A stretch of DNA of 61,226 bases from CAYWGR01 sp964458015 (GTDB lineage Bacteria > Planctomycetota > Planctomycetia > Pirellulales > Thermoguttaceae), in NCBI GenBank assembly GCA_964458015.1, contig CAYWGR010000005.1, positions 1 to 61,226 of the forward strand, read 5' to 3'. How positions within the stretch are numbered: the first letter of the stretch is position 1; each line of letters begins with the position of its first letter. Below, in pieces: positions 14,501-22,547 of this stretch. The notes beneath the pieces are model-generated. The model worked only from the letters and a program-made list of their open reading frames with translations. It did no database searches and was not told where the DNA came from. The position numbers and the translations under genes are program-made.

Positions 14501-14620
14501 GAGTTGACCAAACTGGCCAACCTGCTGCACTATCCCGACAGTGCCGGCCTGCTCCAAGACTTCGAAAACGCCACCCGCCAAACCCGCCAACGCTTCGACC
14601 GGATCTTCGACGAGGCTTGA
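11507..14620 (+). CDS. glnE: Bifunctional glutamine synthetase adenylyltransferase/deadenylase
   Basis: A 1037-residue enzyme that adds and removes AMP on glutamine synthetase in response to PII. Both nucleotidyltransferase cores are present: GMGKLGGLELNYSSDIDLIF near residue 225 (deadenylylase half) and ALGKFGGCEMNYHSDLDVIF near 755 (adenylylase half). Each is followed by its GlnD-type helical domain (RGGIRDVEFVIQFL and PGGIVDIEFLVQML). Length is a little above the E. coli enzyme. The start is fixed by the ATGA overlap with miaB, an unusual partner for this gene. Confidence 0.95.
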   Translation: MNIPTLCQYLDDSYAAAVWLCGLGIADVRRGHANLHGMADAGVPLDLLVEICNQLERHLPGCADPDMALHNLERFVRASRNPLAVGTFFERDPQALPTLLQIFAASQYLSDLLVMDPEGFDLLRLTEGQPVAREALVNELSAEIAAVEHDTVVLRSLRRFKRRETLRIAYADIVRGLPLRTVTEQISVVADAIVEAALRAAWRKFQNLRGTPRRPDGRPARFVVLGMGKLGGLELNYSSDIDLIFLCENDGRTDGPRPISNLEFFDHLGREIIRLLTEKTELGGAYRVDMRLRPEGQRGPMVMGIQSAMNYYDNRGRTWERQAYIKARAIAGDLSLGAEFLEALAPWIYRRYLSHADISGIRALKRRIEKQTLDVGGGARDVKTGRGGIRDVEFVIQFLQLLNGGDLPEVRTGNTLEALVKLGKVGCLTHLEQSILEQNYTFLRRIEHLLQIMLDLQTHMLPDDREELRKLALRMGYAATDDLSPLELFLEEYRSKTELNRKILDHLMHDAFSDDAQTRAEVDLVLDPDPPEQRIVEVLGKYPFRDVKQAYRNLMSLAEERIRFLSTRRCRHFLASIAPQLLSAIAATADPDSTLVNLDKVSDSLGGKGVLWELFSFNPPSLHLYVELCAYSPHLSGILTSNPGMIDSLMDSLVLDKLPSLEIMQESLAELCRGAEDIDPILHSFKNDQQLCVGVRDILAKEDIQATTRALSDIAEACLTQIAAREYERLADRFGQPYIGEGRHAGRPCEMVILALGKFGGCEMNYHSDLDVIFLYEGDGHTQPLPGRPGAQSTTNQHFFSELGQRIIKTAGRLTGLGRLYEVDARLRPTGKSGTLATTFEEFARYFAGGGGQLWERQSLCKARVIYGSPRAAKTAMAAVSKAAFAHRWRREDAAAVREMRQRLENAAAAAGDLKRGPGGIVDIEFLVQMLQLKHARGNHELRQPNTLAALAALYRADLLSADDYDFFDASYRLLRTIEGRLRLMNSTARDQLPQDPVELTKLANLLHYPDSAGLLQDFENATRQTRQRFDRIFDEA

Positions 14621-14686
14621 GCGAATGCAGCAGTGGTACTAAAATAATAATCGAGTTATCCGGGCCTCATTGCTTAGGAGTATTCC

Positions 14687-14971
14687 ATGATTGCACAACC
14701 TTTTCCACCGGAACTTGAGCAATTCGTTGCAGAGCAGGTCGCCGCGGGCAATTATTCGACAGAGCAAGATTTAGTTGTCTGCGCCGTACGAGTCCTCAAG
14801 GATGTTCAGACTCGACAGCAAGAATTCCGTGAAGATGTGCGGCGTGGAATGGAGCAACTTGAGCAAGGCGATGTTGTAGAATACGACGAGGGTGGATTGC
14901 GGCAGTTATTCGACGAATTGCGGCAAATCGCCGCGAAACGTGTCGAAGCCGGCAGCGAGGGCCGCCAATGA
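14687..14971 (+). CDS. ParD-type antitoxin (orphan)
   Basis: A 94-residue protein beginning with a short ribbon-helix-helix region (FPPELEQFVAEQVAAGNYST) followed by a long charged helix. This pattern fits ParD-like antitoxins, which usually precede a ParE/RelE toxin. Its TGA overlaps an ATG in the ATGA arrangement expected for such a pair, but the following reading frame stops after ten codons, so the toxin is lost. A CTTAGGAG ribosome-binding site sits just upstream. Confidence 0.75.
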   Translation: MIAQPFPPELEQFVAEQVAAGNYSTEQDLVVCAVRVLKDVQTRQQEFREDVRRGMEQLEQGDVVEYDEGGLRQLFDELRQIAAKRVEAGSEGRQ

Positions 14972-15069
14972 CCCGTTTTAGGCTTTCTCGCCAAGAATAA
15001 TTTTACATGCAAGGCCTACAACGTGGAAATCGTGGATTACCAATAGAGATTATTCTGGTAGGAGTGTAG
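14968..15069 (+). pseudogene. Remnant of a ParE-like toxin
   Basis: From the ATG at 14968 the frame reads MTRFRLSRQE and then stops (TAA 14998-15000). This is the usual start of ParE/RelE-superfamily toxins beside ParD antitoxins, which should run about 95 residues. Past the stop the same frame stays open for 22 more codons to a TAG at 15067-15069, but I cannot recognise the toxin core there. It is best explained as a stop plus an internal deletion. Confidence 0.55.
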
Positions 15070-15120
15070 ACGAGGCGAAAACGTGTCATCTAGTTTTGCA
15101 CAGATTTTACTCTCACGGAA

Positions 15121-16032
15121 ATGCCAAGATTGTTTATGAAAGCACATCTTGTGTGTCTTGGTGTCATTACAGTCATCTCCTCACTGCCATATTTGGCTGT
15201 ATGCTGGGATAACCAGCAGCCTTTGATACTCTCGATCGATGCGGGGAAAGCAGAGTGGGAGATTGGCGAAAGAACATTGCACAAGTTGAAGATTACAAAC
15301 CGATCTTCAGCGAAAGTCAGTATTCCGAGCTTTCATTTTCTGAATATCAAAGCAGAAGATGCCGAGGTCGCGTTTTATATTAAAGAACAAATCCTGCAAT
15401 TGCATGTCTCTCGCGGATCCACCCCCATACGAATAAACAAAGAGTGGCGGCAAGCCTCCGCAAAACCACGACCATTCAAGGTGGTTGATATTCAGCCAGG
15501 CGAAACCTTATCCGTTCCTTTTTCGCTAACTCGACATTGGTATCCCTCGTTTTATTCTTTGACGGAGCCGGGCGAGTATACAGTAACAGTGACTCTGGAT
15601 ACATCACGAACTGGAAATAACGATGTCCTAAAAGGGCATTTTGTTTCCGCCCCCGCAATCTTCCGAATTCTTCCCGTCACTGCATTTAGAAACCAAGAAC
15701 CGCACGAATCACAAACAGACTATGTTAAAACCAAGGCGGCGTTTTATCTCGAAAGAATAAAAAACAATCGTGGCGAATACTTCTCGAATGTCGGAAATAT
15801 TCTGGATGCCCCTGATGCCGTACCAGCATTGATCGAAATGCTCGACTCCAAAGACCAGGAAACGTCACGTGCCGCACGATCAATTTTGGAAAAGATCACT
15901 CATCACCAAGAAAACGCAAAACAACCAATGCTGCCAACCACAAAAAAACAGTGGGAGGAATGGTGGCGAGTGGAAGGCACGAAAATACCTCCCAATAAAC
16001 TATGGTCTAATTTCGACAGCCATTTCCAATGA
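15121..16032 (+). CDS. Secreted protein of unknown function with HEAT-like C-terminus
   Basis: A 303-residue protein; a start at the second ATG (residue 6, MKAHL) would leave a cleaner signal peptide (hydrophobic VCLGVITVISSLPYLAV). The middle looks like a beta-sandwich, with EIGERTLHKLKITNRSSAKV resembling the fibronectin-like or BsuPI-type domains found in planctomycete secreted proteins. Near the C-terminus, DAVPALIEMLDSKDQETSRA is a single HEAT-type repeat. No enzymatic motif is visible. Its base composition is less GC-rich than its neighbours. Confidence 0.65.
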   Translation: MPRLFMKAHLVCLGVITVISSLPYLAVCWDNQQPLILSIDAGKAEWEIGERTLHKLKITNRSSAKVSIPSFHFLNIKAEDAEVAFYIKEQILQLHVSRGSTPIRINKEWRQASAKPRPFKVVDIQPGETLSVPFSLTRHWYPSFYSLTEPGEYTVTVTLDTSRTGNNDVLKGHFVSAPAIFRILPVTAFRNQEPHESQTDYVKTKAAFYLERIKNNRGEYFSNVGNILDAPDAVPALIEMLDSKDQETSRAARSILEKITHHQENAKQPMLPTTKKQWEEWWRVEGTKIPPNKLWSNFDSHFQ

Positions 16033-16143
16033 TACAGCAGACCATCAGTAATAACTGATAGCACATTCTTGGCCAAGTTGAAGCGAATGCTTGTCCCGCT
16101 AATGAAGCAGGATGGCAATGTCCTTTTTGTTGCTGCGTTTTTT

Positions 16144-17460
16144 TCATTCAAACCGCCGCACCAACACCGCCGAAGCCTGTCCTTGGGGCGTCACGCTTAA
16201 GTTGACGAAGCTATGGCCCGGTTTGGCGTCACCGTCGCGAACGACAGCCACCGGACATTCAGCGTCGGGCGTCGTGTAGTTGAGCGTCGGAAACAGGCGG
16301 TCGTTCTGCATAGCCAACAAACTGGCGACCAGTTCGATCATGCCGCTGCCCGCGCCCAGGTTGCCGAAATAACTCTTCGCGGCCGTCACTGGCAATGGTT
16401 TCGCTCGCGAGCTGAAAACGTTGCCAATCGCCTTGGCTTCGTCGATATCGCACGTGCGGGTGCTTAGGCCGTGTGCATGCAGATGGCCCACGTCGTCGGC
16501 CTTTGTTCGCGCGCTCTTCAAAACCGCTTGCATCACATTTTGCATCGCCGTATCGCGTTGGGCAACCAAATGCGGACCGGCCGCGGCGCTCGACGCGGCG
16601 CTCATCACCTCGCCATAAATCGTAGCGCCTCGGGCTTTGGCATATTCTAATTCTTCCAGCACGACGGCTCCGGCGCCTTCGCCCAGCACCATGCCGCGGC
16701 GGTCGCGGTCGAAGGGGCGACAGGCCGCCGACGGCTCGCCGTCGCCGGTATAAACCTCTTCTTGCTGAAGCACTTGCATGGTCTTCATCGTGTGCAGCCG
16801 AGTGCCGGTCGCGCCGACGAGCATCACGTCGGCATGGCCGCGCAGAATAATCTGCTGGGCCTCGCCCAACGCTGCGTTGGCCCCCGCCTCGCGCATCGTC
16901 AGCGAATTATTTGGACCGCGGAAATCGTTGTAAATCGCCAAATGGCTCGCCGGCATGTTCGGCAGATACTTTAGCAACCACAAGGGGGACATCTTGGCCA
17001 ACCCCTCTGTCCCCCAACGGTTGAATTGGAACCGGCCCTGTTCGTCCAGGCACTGATGAATCCCCTCGGTAAACTCCTCGGGAATCGAGAGCATATAGTC
17101 GGCCCCAAACGAAATGCCCGTCCGATCGGGATCGACCCCGCCGATCTTCAGCCCGGCGTCGGCCAATGCCAATTGAGCGGCGGCCACGCCCATCTGACAC
17201 TCGCGGCACATCACCTTGAGCCCCTTGCGGATCGATTTTTTCTGCTCTTTATCCAAGGGGCCGAAATTGTCGATATCGCCCGTGAACTGCGGGGTTTCGC
17301 CGCCAAACGGAACCGGCAGGCTGCGGAATAGATCCAACGTAAACGGACCAATCCCACTGCGCCCTTGCGACAAAGCCTCCCAAAGGGCTTCTTTGCTGCT
17401 GCCCAGCGGACTGATGACTCCCATCCCGGTGATTACAACACGTCGCGGGGCTATTGTCAT
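16144..17460 (-). CDS. Beta-ketoacyl synthase homologue with altered catalytic triad
   Basis: A thiolase-fold protein of 438 residues beginning RRVVITGMGVISPLGSSKEA, as in FabF. The spacing of the triad fits E. coli FabF (C163, H303, H340) exactly: 139 and 37 residues against 140 and 37. But the residues are Glu191 (in SLTMREAGANAALGEA), His330 (HLHAHGLST) and Asn367 (SYFGNLGAG). It should not form an acyl-enzyme by the usual mechanism; a chain-length-factor or decarboxylating role is possible. The ATG at 17460 is chosen because it sits directly before the family N-terminus. It lies upstream-facing in a lipid cluster, downstream of cdsA and plsC. Confidence 0.85.
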   Translation of the reverse strand: MTIAPRRVVITGMGVISPLGSSKEALWEALSQGRSGIGPFTLDLFRSLPVPFGGETPQFTGDIDNFGPLDKEQKKSIRKGLKVMCRECQMGVAAAQLALADAGLKIGGVDPDRTGISFGADYMLSIPEEFTEGIHQCLDEQGRFQFNRWGTEGLAKMSPLWLLKYLPNMPASHLAIYNDFRGPNNSLTMREAGANAALGEAQQIILRGHADVMLVGATGTRLHTMKTMQVLQQEEVYTGDGEPSAACRPFDRDRRGMVLGEGAGAVVLEELEYAKARGATIYGEVMSAASSAAAGPHLVAQRDTAMQNVMQAVLKSARTKADDVGHLHAHGLSTRTCDIDEAKAIGNVFSSRAKPLPVTAAKSYFGNLGAGSGMIELVASLLAMQNDRLFPTLNYTTPDAECPVAVVRDGDAKPGHSFVNLSVTPQGQASAVLVRRFE

Positions 17461-17693
17461 GCACTCACCATCTCGATTGAATTCTCTTACCGTTATGCCT
17501 CTACGGAATTGCCCTAGGGGACACCATTGTAATCCGATTGGAGATATGCGTCGAGGGCGAATAGGCAAACCAGGCCCATTCTTTAGTGGCATACGCCGCC
17601 ACTCGGAAGGCGATGTGGCAACAGAGGATGGTTTTTGACGCTCGCCAGGGCCAACCGCCGGGGAATCGTGCGATTCAAAAAACGTGACTCCAA

Positions 17694-18665
17694 TCAGCCC
17701 AACCACCAACGTGTGCAGTGGAAGAAGACCGGCGCGGCAAAACAAAGCGAATCGATGCGGTCTAAAACGCCGCCGTGACCCTCGACCAGCGTGCCGTAGT
17801 CTTTAACGCCCCGGTCGCGCTTAATGGCCGATAGTGTTATGCCGCCGGCAAAACCCATCAAAGCGATCACGGCCGACATCGCGGCAGCCATCCACCAATT
17901 GGCTCCGTGGAAAGGCGTTGCCCACCACAAAATCGCTCCGATCAGCGTAACGCTGCCCATGCCGCCCAGCAATCCTTCCCACGTGCGCGTGGCGTTGATC
18001 GTAGGCACGATCACATGCTTGCTCGGCATCTGTGCCCAAGCGTATTGTAGTGCGTCGCTTAATTGAACCATCAGCACGAAGAAGAACAGAAGCCGCAGGT
18101 TGCCGCCCGTGTCCGCCTCGCCCTCGGCCAAGGGGGGCAGCTCCAGCATCAACAGCGCCGGCGCATAGCTTAAACAGTAGACGCAGATCAACAGGCCCGT
18201 TTGGATCTTGGCCGTTCGTTCCAGAAAACGCTTATAATCGCCCGCCATCGCGATACGCGCCGGCACCAGCAAAAACGCATAGACCGGGATCATAATGCTG
18301 TAAAAACCGTAGCAGCCCGCCCCCACCAATACGAATTGCAGCGGCGTAATCAAGAAGAAAACCCAAAACAGCGTCCTATGATCGCCGGGCCGGGTCGGCG
18401 TGAGCGTGATGAACTCGCGCAAAGCCCAAAACGAGATCAGCCCGAAAAGAATCACCGTGACGATGTGCCCCAAAAGGAACGCTGCCGCTAATGTGGAAAG
18501 CAAAATCCACCAGGCGCGCACCCGCGAGCTGAACGTCTCCAAAATCGCCGGGTCGATGCCACTATCCGGCCGGCGTTTCAATACCTTGACCACAGCCGTC
18601 GCGACGCCTAGCAGCACCAGCACGGCCCCGATCAATCCCAGCGTTCGCGGTTCAAAAAAATCCAC
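17694..18665 (-). CDS. cdsA: Phosphatidate cytidylyltransferase
   Basis: An integral membrane enzyme that makes CDP-diacylglycerol from phosphatidate and CTP, the branch point of phospholipid synthesis. It has about eight hydrophobic segments. The family signature is intact near the C-terminus: SAIKRDRGVKDYG followed by HGGVLDRIDS. ATRTWEGLLGG is the preceding conserved block. It starts 3 bp after plsC ends, on the same strand, so the two are one operon. The 233 bp between its end and the ketosynthase start hold no gene. Confidence 0.92.
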   Translation of the reverse strand: MDFFEPRTLGLIGAVLVLLGVATAVVKVLKRRPDSGIDPAILETFSSRVRAWWILLSTLAAAFLLGHIVTVILFGLISFWALREFITLTPTRPGDHRTLFWVFFLITPLQFVLVGAGCYGFYSIMIPVYAFLLVPARIAMAGDYKRFLERTAKIQTGLLICVYCLSYAPALLMLELPPLAEGEADTGGNLRLLFFFVLMVQLSDALQYAWAQMPSKHVIVPTINATRTWEGLLGGMGSVTLIGAILWWATPFHGANWWMAAAMSAVIALMGFAGGITLSAIKRDRGVKDYGTLVEGHGGVLDRIDSLCFAAPVFFHCTRWWLG

Positions 18666-18668
18666 GGC

Positions 18669-19298
18669 CTATTCCAACTCCTTCAGCCGCCGCACCGCAT
18701 CGCGTGCTCGGGCAAGGAAATTCACCTTCGACTCTCCGGCTTCAAGCCACATGGGCGGCCCGAAGGTAATGCAACTCAACATCGGCACCGGCAAAACTTC
18801 TCCCCGCGGCAAAATGCGGTTCATGTTGTCGATATGGACGGGGATTAACTCCAGCTCGGGCCGCTTTTTGCACAAATAGTACAATCCGCTCTTAAACTCG
18901 CCGATTTCACGACCCTCGGTTCGACCGCCCTCGGGAAACAAAATCAACGAATAAGTGTGCCCGATCTCCCGAATAATCAAGTCCACCGGGCTCTGATGCA
19001 CCTTGATCTCTTCCCGGTCGATCAAAATGGCATTAAACAATTGGTTGGCGAAATAACGCCGAACCGGCCCCTTGATCCAATAATCCTTGGCTGCCACCGG
19101 CCGGGTGATCGCCCGTACCGCCTGCGGCAACGCCGACCAGATGACGATCGGGTCCAAATGGCTCGTGTGATTGGCGAAGTACACGCGCTGACACGTGTCG
19201 GGCTGCGAGTCGATCCAGCGCACGCTCGCCCCGCTCAGGAAACGAGCCACGAGGGCAAGAAAATTCCTTGTGATGTTCGTGTCCATAGGCGCCGTCAC
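18669..19298 (-). CDS. plsC: 1-acyl-sn-glycerol-3-phosphate acyltransferase
   Basis: It makes phosphatidate, the substrate of the adjacent CdsA. The PlsC motifs are present: FANHTSHLDPIVIW (NHxxxxD catalytic block), then LFPEGGRTEGREIGEFKSG (EGT/R block) and IPVHID later. It has 209 residues; a start at the second Met (19286) is equally possible. It opens the lipid operon plsC-cdsA-ketosynthase. Confidence 0.88.
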   Translation of the reverse strand: MTAPMDTNITRNFLALVARFLSGASVRWIDSQPDTCQRVYFANHTSHLDPIVIWSALPQAVRAITRPVAAKDYWIKGPVRRYFANQLFNAILIDREEIKVHQSPVDLIIREIGHTYSLILFPEGGRTEGREIGEFKSGLYYLCKKRPELELIPVHIDNMNRILPRGEVLPVPMLSCITFGPPMWLEAGESKVNFLARARDAVRRLKELE

Positions 19299-19372
19299 CT
19301 GTCAGGGCACTATCGTACACGGCTTCGCCACGCAAGCCAAGTCACCCCCCTGATGGATATTAAATTCCAAGA

Positions 19373-19445
19373 TTCAATTTCCAATGTTCAATGGCTACGG
19401 ATTTTTCACTTTTTGGTTATTGAACCTTGAACATTGGAAATTGAA
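19373..19445. repeat. Long inverted repeat between plsC and glycosyltransferase
   Basis: Arms at 19373-19392 and 19427-19445 are reverse complements over 19 bp (TTCAATTTCCAATGTTCAA against TTGAACATTGGAAATTGAA). A second, shorter complementary pair lies outside them (CAAGATT about 19368 with AATCTTG about 19458). Could fold into a long cruciform; plausible as a terminator for the glycosyltransferase or a dispersed repeat. Confidence 0.6.
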
Positions 19446-19454
19446 CATTGAACC

Positions 19455-20684
19455 TTAAATCTTGACCGCTTCCTCCTTGCTCACCGATGCCTCAACTTTC
19501 TCGGCGAACCGATTTTCCCGCATCTTCCCTCCCTTGCATTTCGACCCATAAATCTCCGTAATCATGTCCTCATAGCCACGCACCATGCACTCGACCGAAC
19601 TGTGGGCAAGCACCTGCTCGCGGCCGGCCCGACCCATCGACAACGCGCGGGGACGGTCGGTCATCAATTCCACCACACGTTCCGCCATGCGTTGCGAGTC
19701 GCCCGGCGTTACCAAATAACCGGTCTGGCCATCCTTCACCGATTCCGGCACCGAGCCTACCCGCGTGGCCACCACCGGCTTCTCGCTGGCCATTCCTTCC
19801 AAAAGACAAATCGGATTGGCCTCCATGTGCGAGGTCAACAGCAGCACGTCGAAAACCGACAGAACCTCGGGAATGTCCGATCGCGTGCCCGCAAAACAAA
19901 CCGATTCCGCGATGCCCAAACTTTGTGCAAGCTTTTCCAACTTCTCACGCTGCGGCCCGTCGCCGACGATCACAAATCGCGCGGCCGGTAATTTCTTTCG
20001 CACCAGAGCAGCCACGTAGAGAAACATCTCGTGATTCTTTTCCGGCCGAAGCGCCGCTACGATGCCCGCGACCGGCGTGTCTGCGCTCAAATTCCACTCG
20101 TGCTGCAATGTCTGATCGGGCCAGCGAGGATGAAACCGCTCGACATCCACGCCGTTCGGAATCACGCAGACCTTGTGCGCCGGACAACCTTCGTGCGACG
20201 CCAGATACCGCCCATGCGGCTCTGCTACGGCCACGAACGCATCGGTCAACGGCTCCAATAAACGGTTGGAGAACTCCACATGGTCCGGCAATCCGGTCGA
20301 ATGCAACGCCGAACAGATCACCGGCGCGCCGGCCAGCCAACCGGCCAACCGCCCCCAAAACATCTTATCCCCACCCGTGCCAACCGTCACGACGGCGTCG
20401 ATCCGCCGTTCGCGCATCAGCCGTGTCAAACGCCAAAGCACCGAGATATCATACTTGTTCGAGAGCAATCCCGTGAAGGCCGGAATCTCCTTTGCCAACA
20501 CTTCGCCCAACGGCCCGTAATACTTCAAGCAGCATAATTCGGGCGAAAAACGTTGGCGATCCATCCGACGCACCAACTCGACCAACGCGGTTTCCGCGCC
20601 GCCTACAGGCATACTCGTGATGACGAACATCACACGCAAAGGTCCGCGATCGGCCAACGGTATCAAATTTCGACGGTGAAACAT
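19455..20684 (-). CDS. Glycosyltransferase family 4
   Basis: A 409-residue GT-B retaining glycosyltransferase. The N-terminal acceptor domain starts LRVMFVITSMPVGGAETALV, with the GGAE phrase typical of GT4. The C-terminal donor domain contains VAALRPEKNHEMFLYVAA, RFVIVGDGPQREKLE, and the EX7E motif in EANPICLLEGMASEKPVVAT. It uses a nucleotide sugar to build a cell-envelope glycan; donor and acceptor cannot be inferred. The C-terminal 30 residues are charged and probably disordered. Confidence 0.9.
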   Translation of the reverse strand: MFHRRNLIPLADRGPLRVMFVITSMPVGGAETALVELVRRMDRQRFSPELCCLKYYGPLGEVLAKEIPAFTGLLSNKYDISVLWRLTRLMRERRIDAVVTVGTGGDKMFWGRLAGWLAGAPVICSALHSTGLPDHVEFSNRLLEPLTDAFVAVAEPHGRYLASHEGCPAHKVCVIPNGVDVERFHPRWPDQTLQHEWNLSADTPVAGIVAALRPEKNHEMFLYVAALVRKKLPAARFVIVGDGPQREKLEKLAQSLGIAESVCFAGTRSDIPEVLSVFDVLLLTSHMEANPICLLEGMASEKPVVATRVGSVPESVKDGQTGYLVTPGDSQRMAERVVELMTDRPRALSMGRAGREQVLAHSSVECMVRGYEDMITEIYGSKCKGGKMRENRFAEKVEASVSKEEAVKI

Positions 20685-21148
20685 CGGGAGTTAGTGGCTA
20701 GTGGTTAGTGCTTATGACAAGCCCATTTTTAGCCGCTTGCGGCTTCGCAAGTATGGCTTTTTTTCACATAGCAAGCGAACCTTTCTGTTTCTAGCGATTG
20801 TGCTGGATTTTCGGCTTGTTCCGACGCGCCGACTTTAACTCGTTCCAATGCACCGGCTTCAAGCCATTACCTCGTTCCGAAGCTCCGGCTTCGGAACGCC
20901 GTGTAGCATTTGCCTCCTATTCCCAATCCGGAATTGGGGAACCAGGATAAATCACTATTTTTCGCACCGCGACGCTGGAATAAGCCATCTTTCATTGGGT
21001 CTCAGATACGCAATGTCGGGAGGGCCGGGCACCGACCGAAGGTTGGTCGACGGGAAGCCCGGTAAACAGGAGTTTTCGGCCCAGCACTACCAGACATTAT
21101 TTACCTGAGCATGAAAATGATGAGGATTCGAGGAAGGAGGATTCTGGC
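20685..21148. repeat. Gene-free region with a perfect 11-bp hairpin
   Basis: These 464 bp lie between divergent genes. The clearest element is a hairpin at 20873-20898 with an 11-bp perfect stem (CGTTCCGAAGC/GCTTCGGAACG, loop TCCG). Variants of CTCGTTCC occur nearby at about 20839 and elsewhere in the window (about 9990, 27674), so this seems to be a dispersed intergenic family. No gene is supported here. Confidence 0.55.
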
Positions 21149-22315
21149 ATGAGCGATTTCCATTGCATCCATCTCACGTCGGTCCAAGAGCTACGTGCAA
21201 AATCGGTCGAGTGGGACGACCTTTGGCGACGCAGCGAAGTGGCCGTCCCAACCGTGCGCGCCGAGATTCTTGCTCTTTGGATCGAACAATTTGCTCCCCA
21301 TGCGCCCTTTCATGTTTTGGCAATCGCCGACCGCCAACGCTGGATCGCAGCACTGCCGTTGACTCCTTGCCGTGTGGGCTGGTTGATACCGGCGGGCGAA
21401 CTTCCCTCGAATCCGTGGATGTCGAGCGGCGATCTGTTGTTGGATCCCGCGGCCGATGCCGATAGCGCGCTGGAATTGTTGCTAACCGCCGCGGGCCGGC
21501 TTCCCTGGCCGTTGCTTTGGTTCCACGAAACAGCCGCCGAGTTGCCGCACTGGCAGACATGGTTCGAGGCGTGCCGTCGCGCCGACATTTCCGCGAACTA
21601 CCACGAGCATTTTCGCAGCGGAAGAGTTGCGATCCGCCAGGATTGGAATACTTATGAAAAAAAATTGCCGAAAAACCATCGCCAAGCTATACACCGCTCG
21701 CTGCGCCGTTTGACGGCCGAAGGCGACCTGCAATTCGAGATGAACTCGCAACTATCCGAGTCCCAGGTCGAGCCGTGGCTGCAGACGGCCTTCGACGTCG
21801 AAGATCGCGGTTGGAAAGGCAACACCGGCTCTTCCGTCCTCCGCACTCCCGACATGTTCGAGTTCTACACCGCTTGCGCCAAACAGCTTGCACGCTGGGG
21901 CCAATTGGAAACCGCTGCCTTGCGTCTCGACGACCGAATGCTAGCCTTTGTCTTTGGCTATCGCTCAAAAGGCGTGTACTTCGTGCATAAAATCGGCTAC
22001 GACCCGGAGTTCGCCCATTTCAGTCCCGGCCAACTGTTGTTCTACCGCCTCTTGGAACAACTTCATCGCAACGGCGACGTGCAAGCCTTGGATTTCATGG
22101 GTCCCTTGACACAATCGCTCTCGCGTTGGCGGCCGACCGATTACGGTGTCGGCCGTATTGCTCTTGCGCCGCGTCATTTGATGGGCCGCGCCGCACTCTA
22201 TGCCTACCAGCATTGGTGGGAGCCGCTTCGCCATCGAGAACCCGCGAGGATTCCCGCAATGCCCGCCATCGACGCCCCCGGCGCGCTCGAACCAGTCGGC
22301 AACGTGAGTTCTTGA
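21149..22315 (+). CDS. CelD/BcsL-family (GNAT-fold) acyltransferase
   Basis: A 388-residue protein of the double-GNAT type used for polysaccharide-linked acetylation or aminoacyl transfer. The diagnostic part is the C-terminal GNAT half: KKLPKNHRQAIHRSLRRL, then GSSVLRTPDMFEFYTACAKQ and the hydrophobic FGYRSKGVYFVHKIGYDPEF followed by SPGQLLFYRLLEQL. A strong AGGAGG ribosome-binding site lies about 9 nt before the ATG. It lies divergent from the glycosyltransferase, which suggests a role in modifying an envelope glycan. Confidence 0.8.
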   Translation: MSDFHCIHLTSVQELRAKSVEWDDLWRRSEVAVPTVRAEILALWIEQFAPHAPFHVLAIADRQRWIAALPLTPCRVGWLIPAGELPSNPWMSSGDLLLDPAADADSALELLLTAAGRLPWPLLWFHETAAELPHWQTWFEACRRADISANYHEHFRSGRVAIRQDWNTYEKKLPKNHRQAIHRSLRRLTAEGDLQFEMNSQLSESQVEPWLQTAFDVEDRGWKGNTGSSVLRTPDMFEFYTACAKQLARWGQLETAALRLDDRMLAFVFGYRSKGVYFVHKIGYDPEFAHFSPGQLLFYRLLEQLHRNGDVQALDFMGPLTQSLSRWRPTDYGVGRIALAPRHLMGRAALYAYQHWWEPLRHREPARIPAMPAIDAPGALEPVGNVSS

Positions 22316-22402
22316 GCCCTACATTTTCTCTCAGCCCAAAAGTGTACGCCCGCAACTTCTTTTCACTAGGCCGGAAGTTCGCGCCTGTGACGGCTTTTCA
22401 TG

Positions 22403-22445
22403 TCTCCCCTCGCCCGCTTTTCGGGAGAGGGGTCGGGGGTGAGGG
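22403..22445. repeat. GC-rich imperfect hairpin repeat
   Basis: CCCCT/AGGGG and CCCG/CGGG arms around a TTT-containing loop form an imperfect hairpin, followed by GTCGGGGGTGAGGG. It lies between convergent genes and could terminate either; it resembles an intergenic phrase common in many genomes. Confidence 0.4.
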
Positions 22446-22547
22446 CGGCATGCTTTCCTGAAAACTGTCATTCCTATTTTCGTCAACCCTCATGCCGTAT
22501 GGTCGTAAAAAGCGGACGATCTCTTTGTCGGGCCTCCTGCCTAACCG

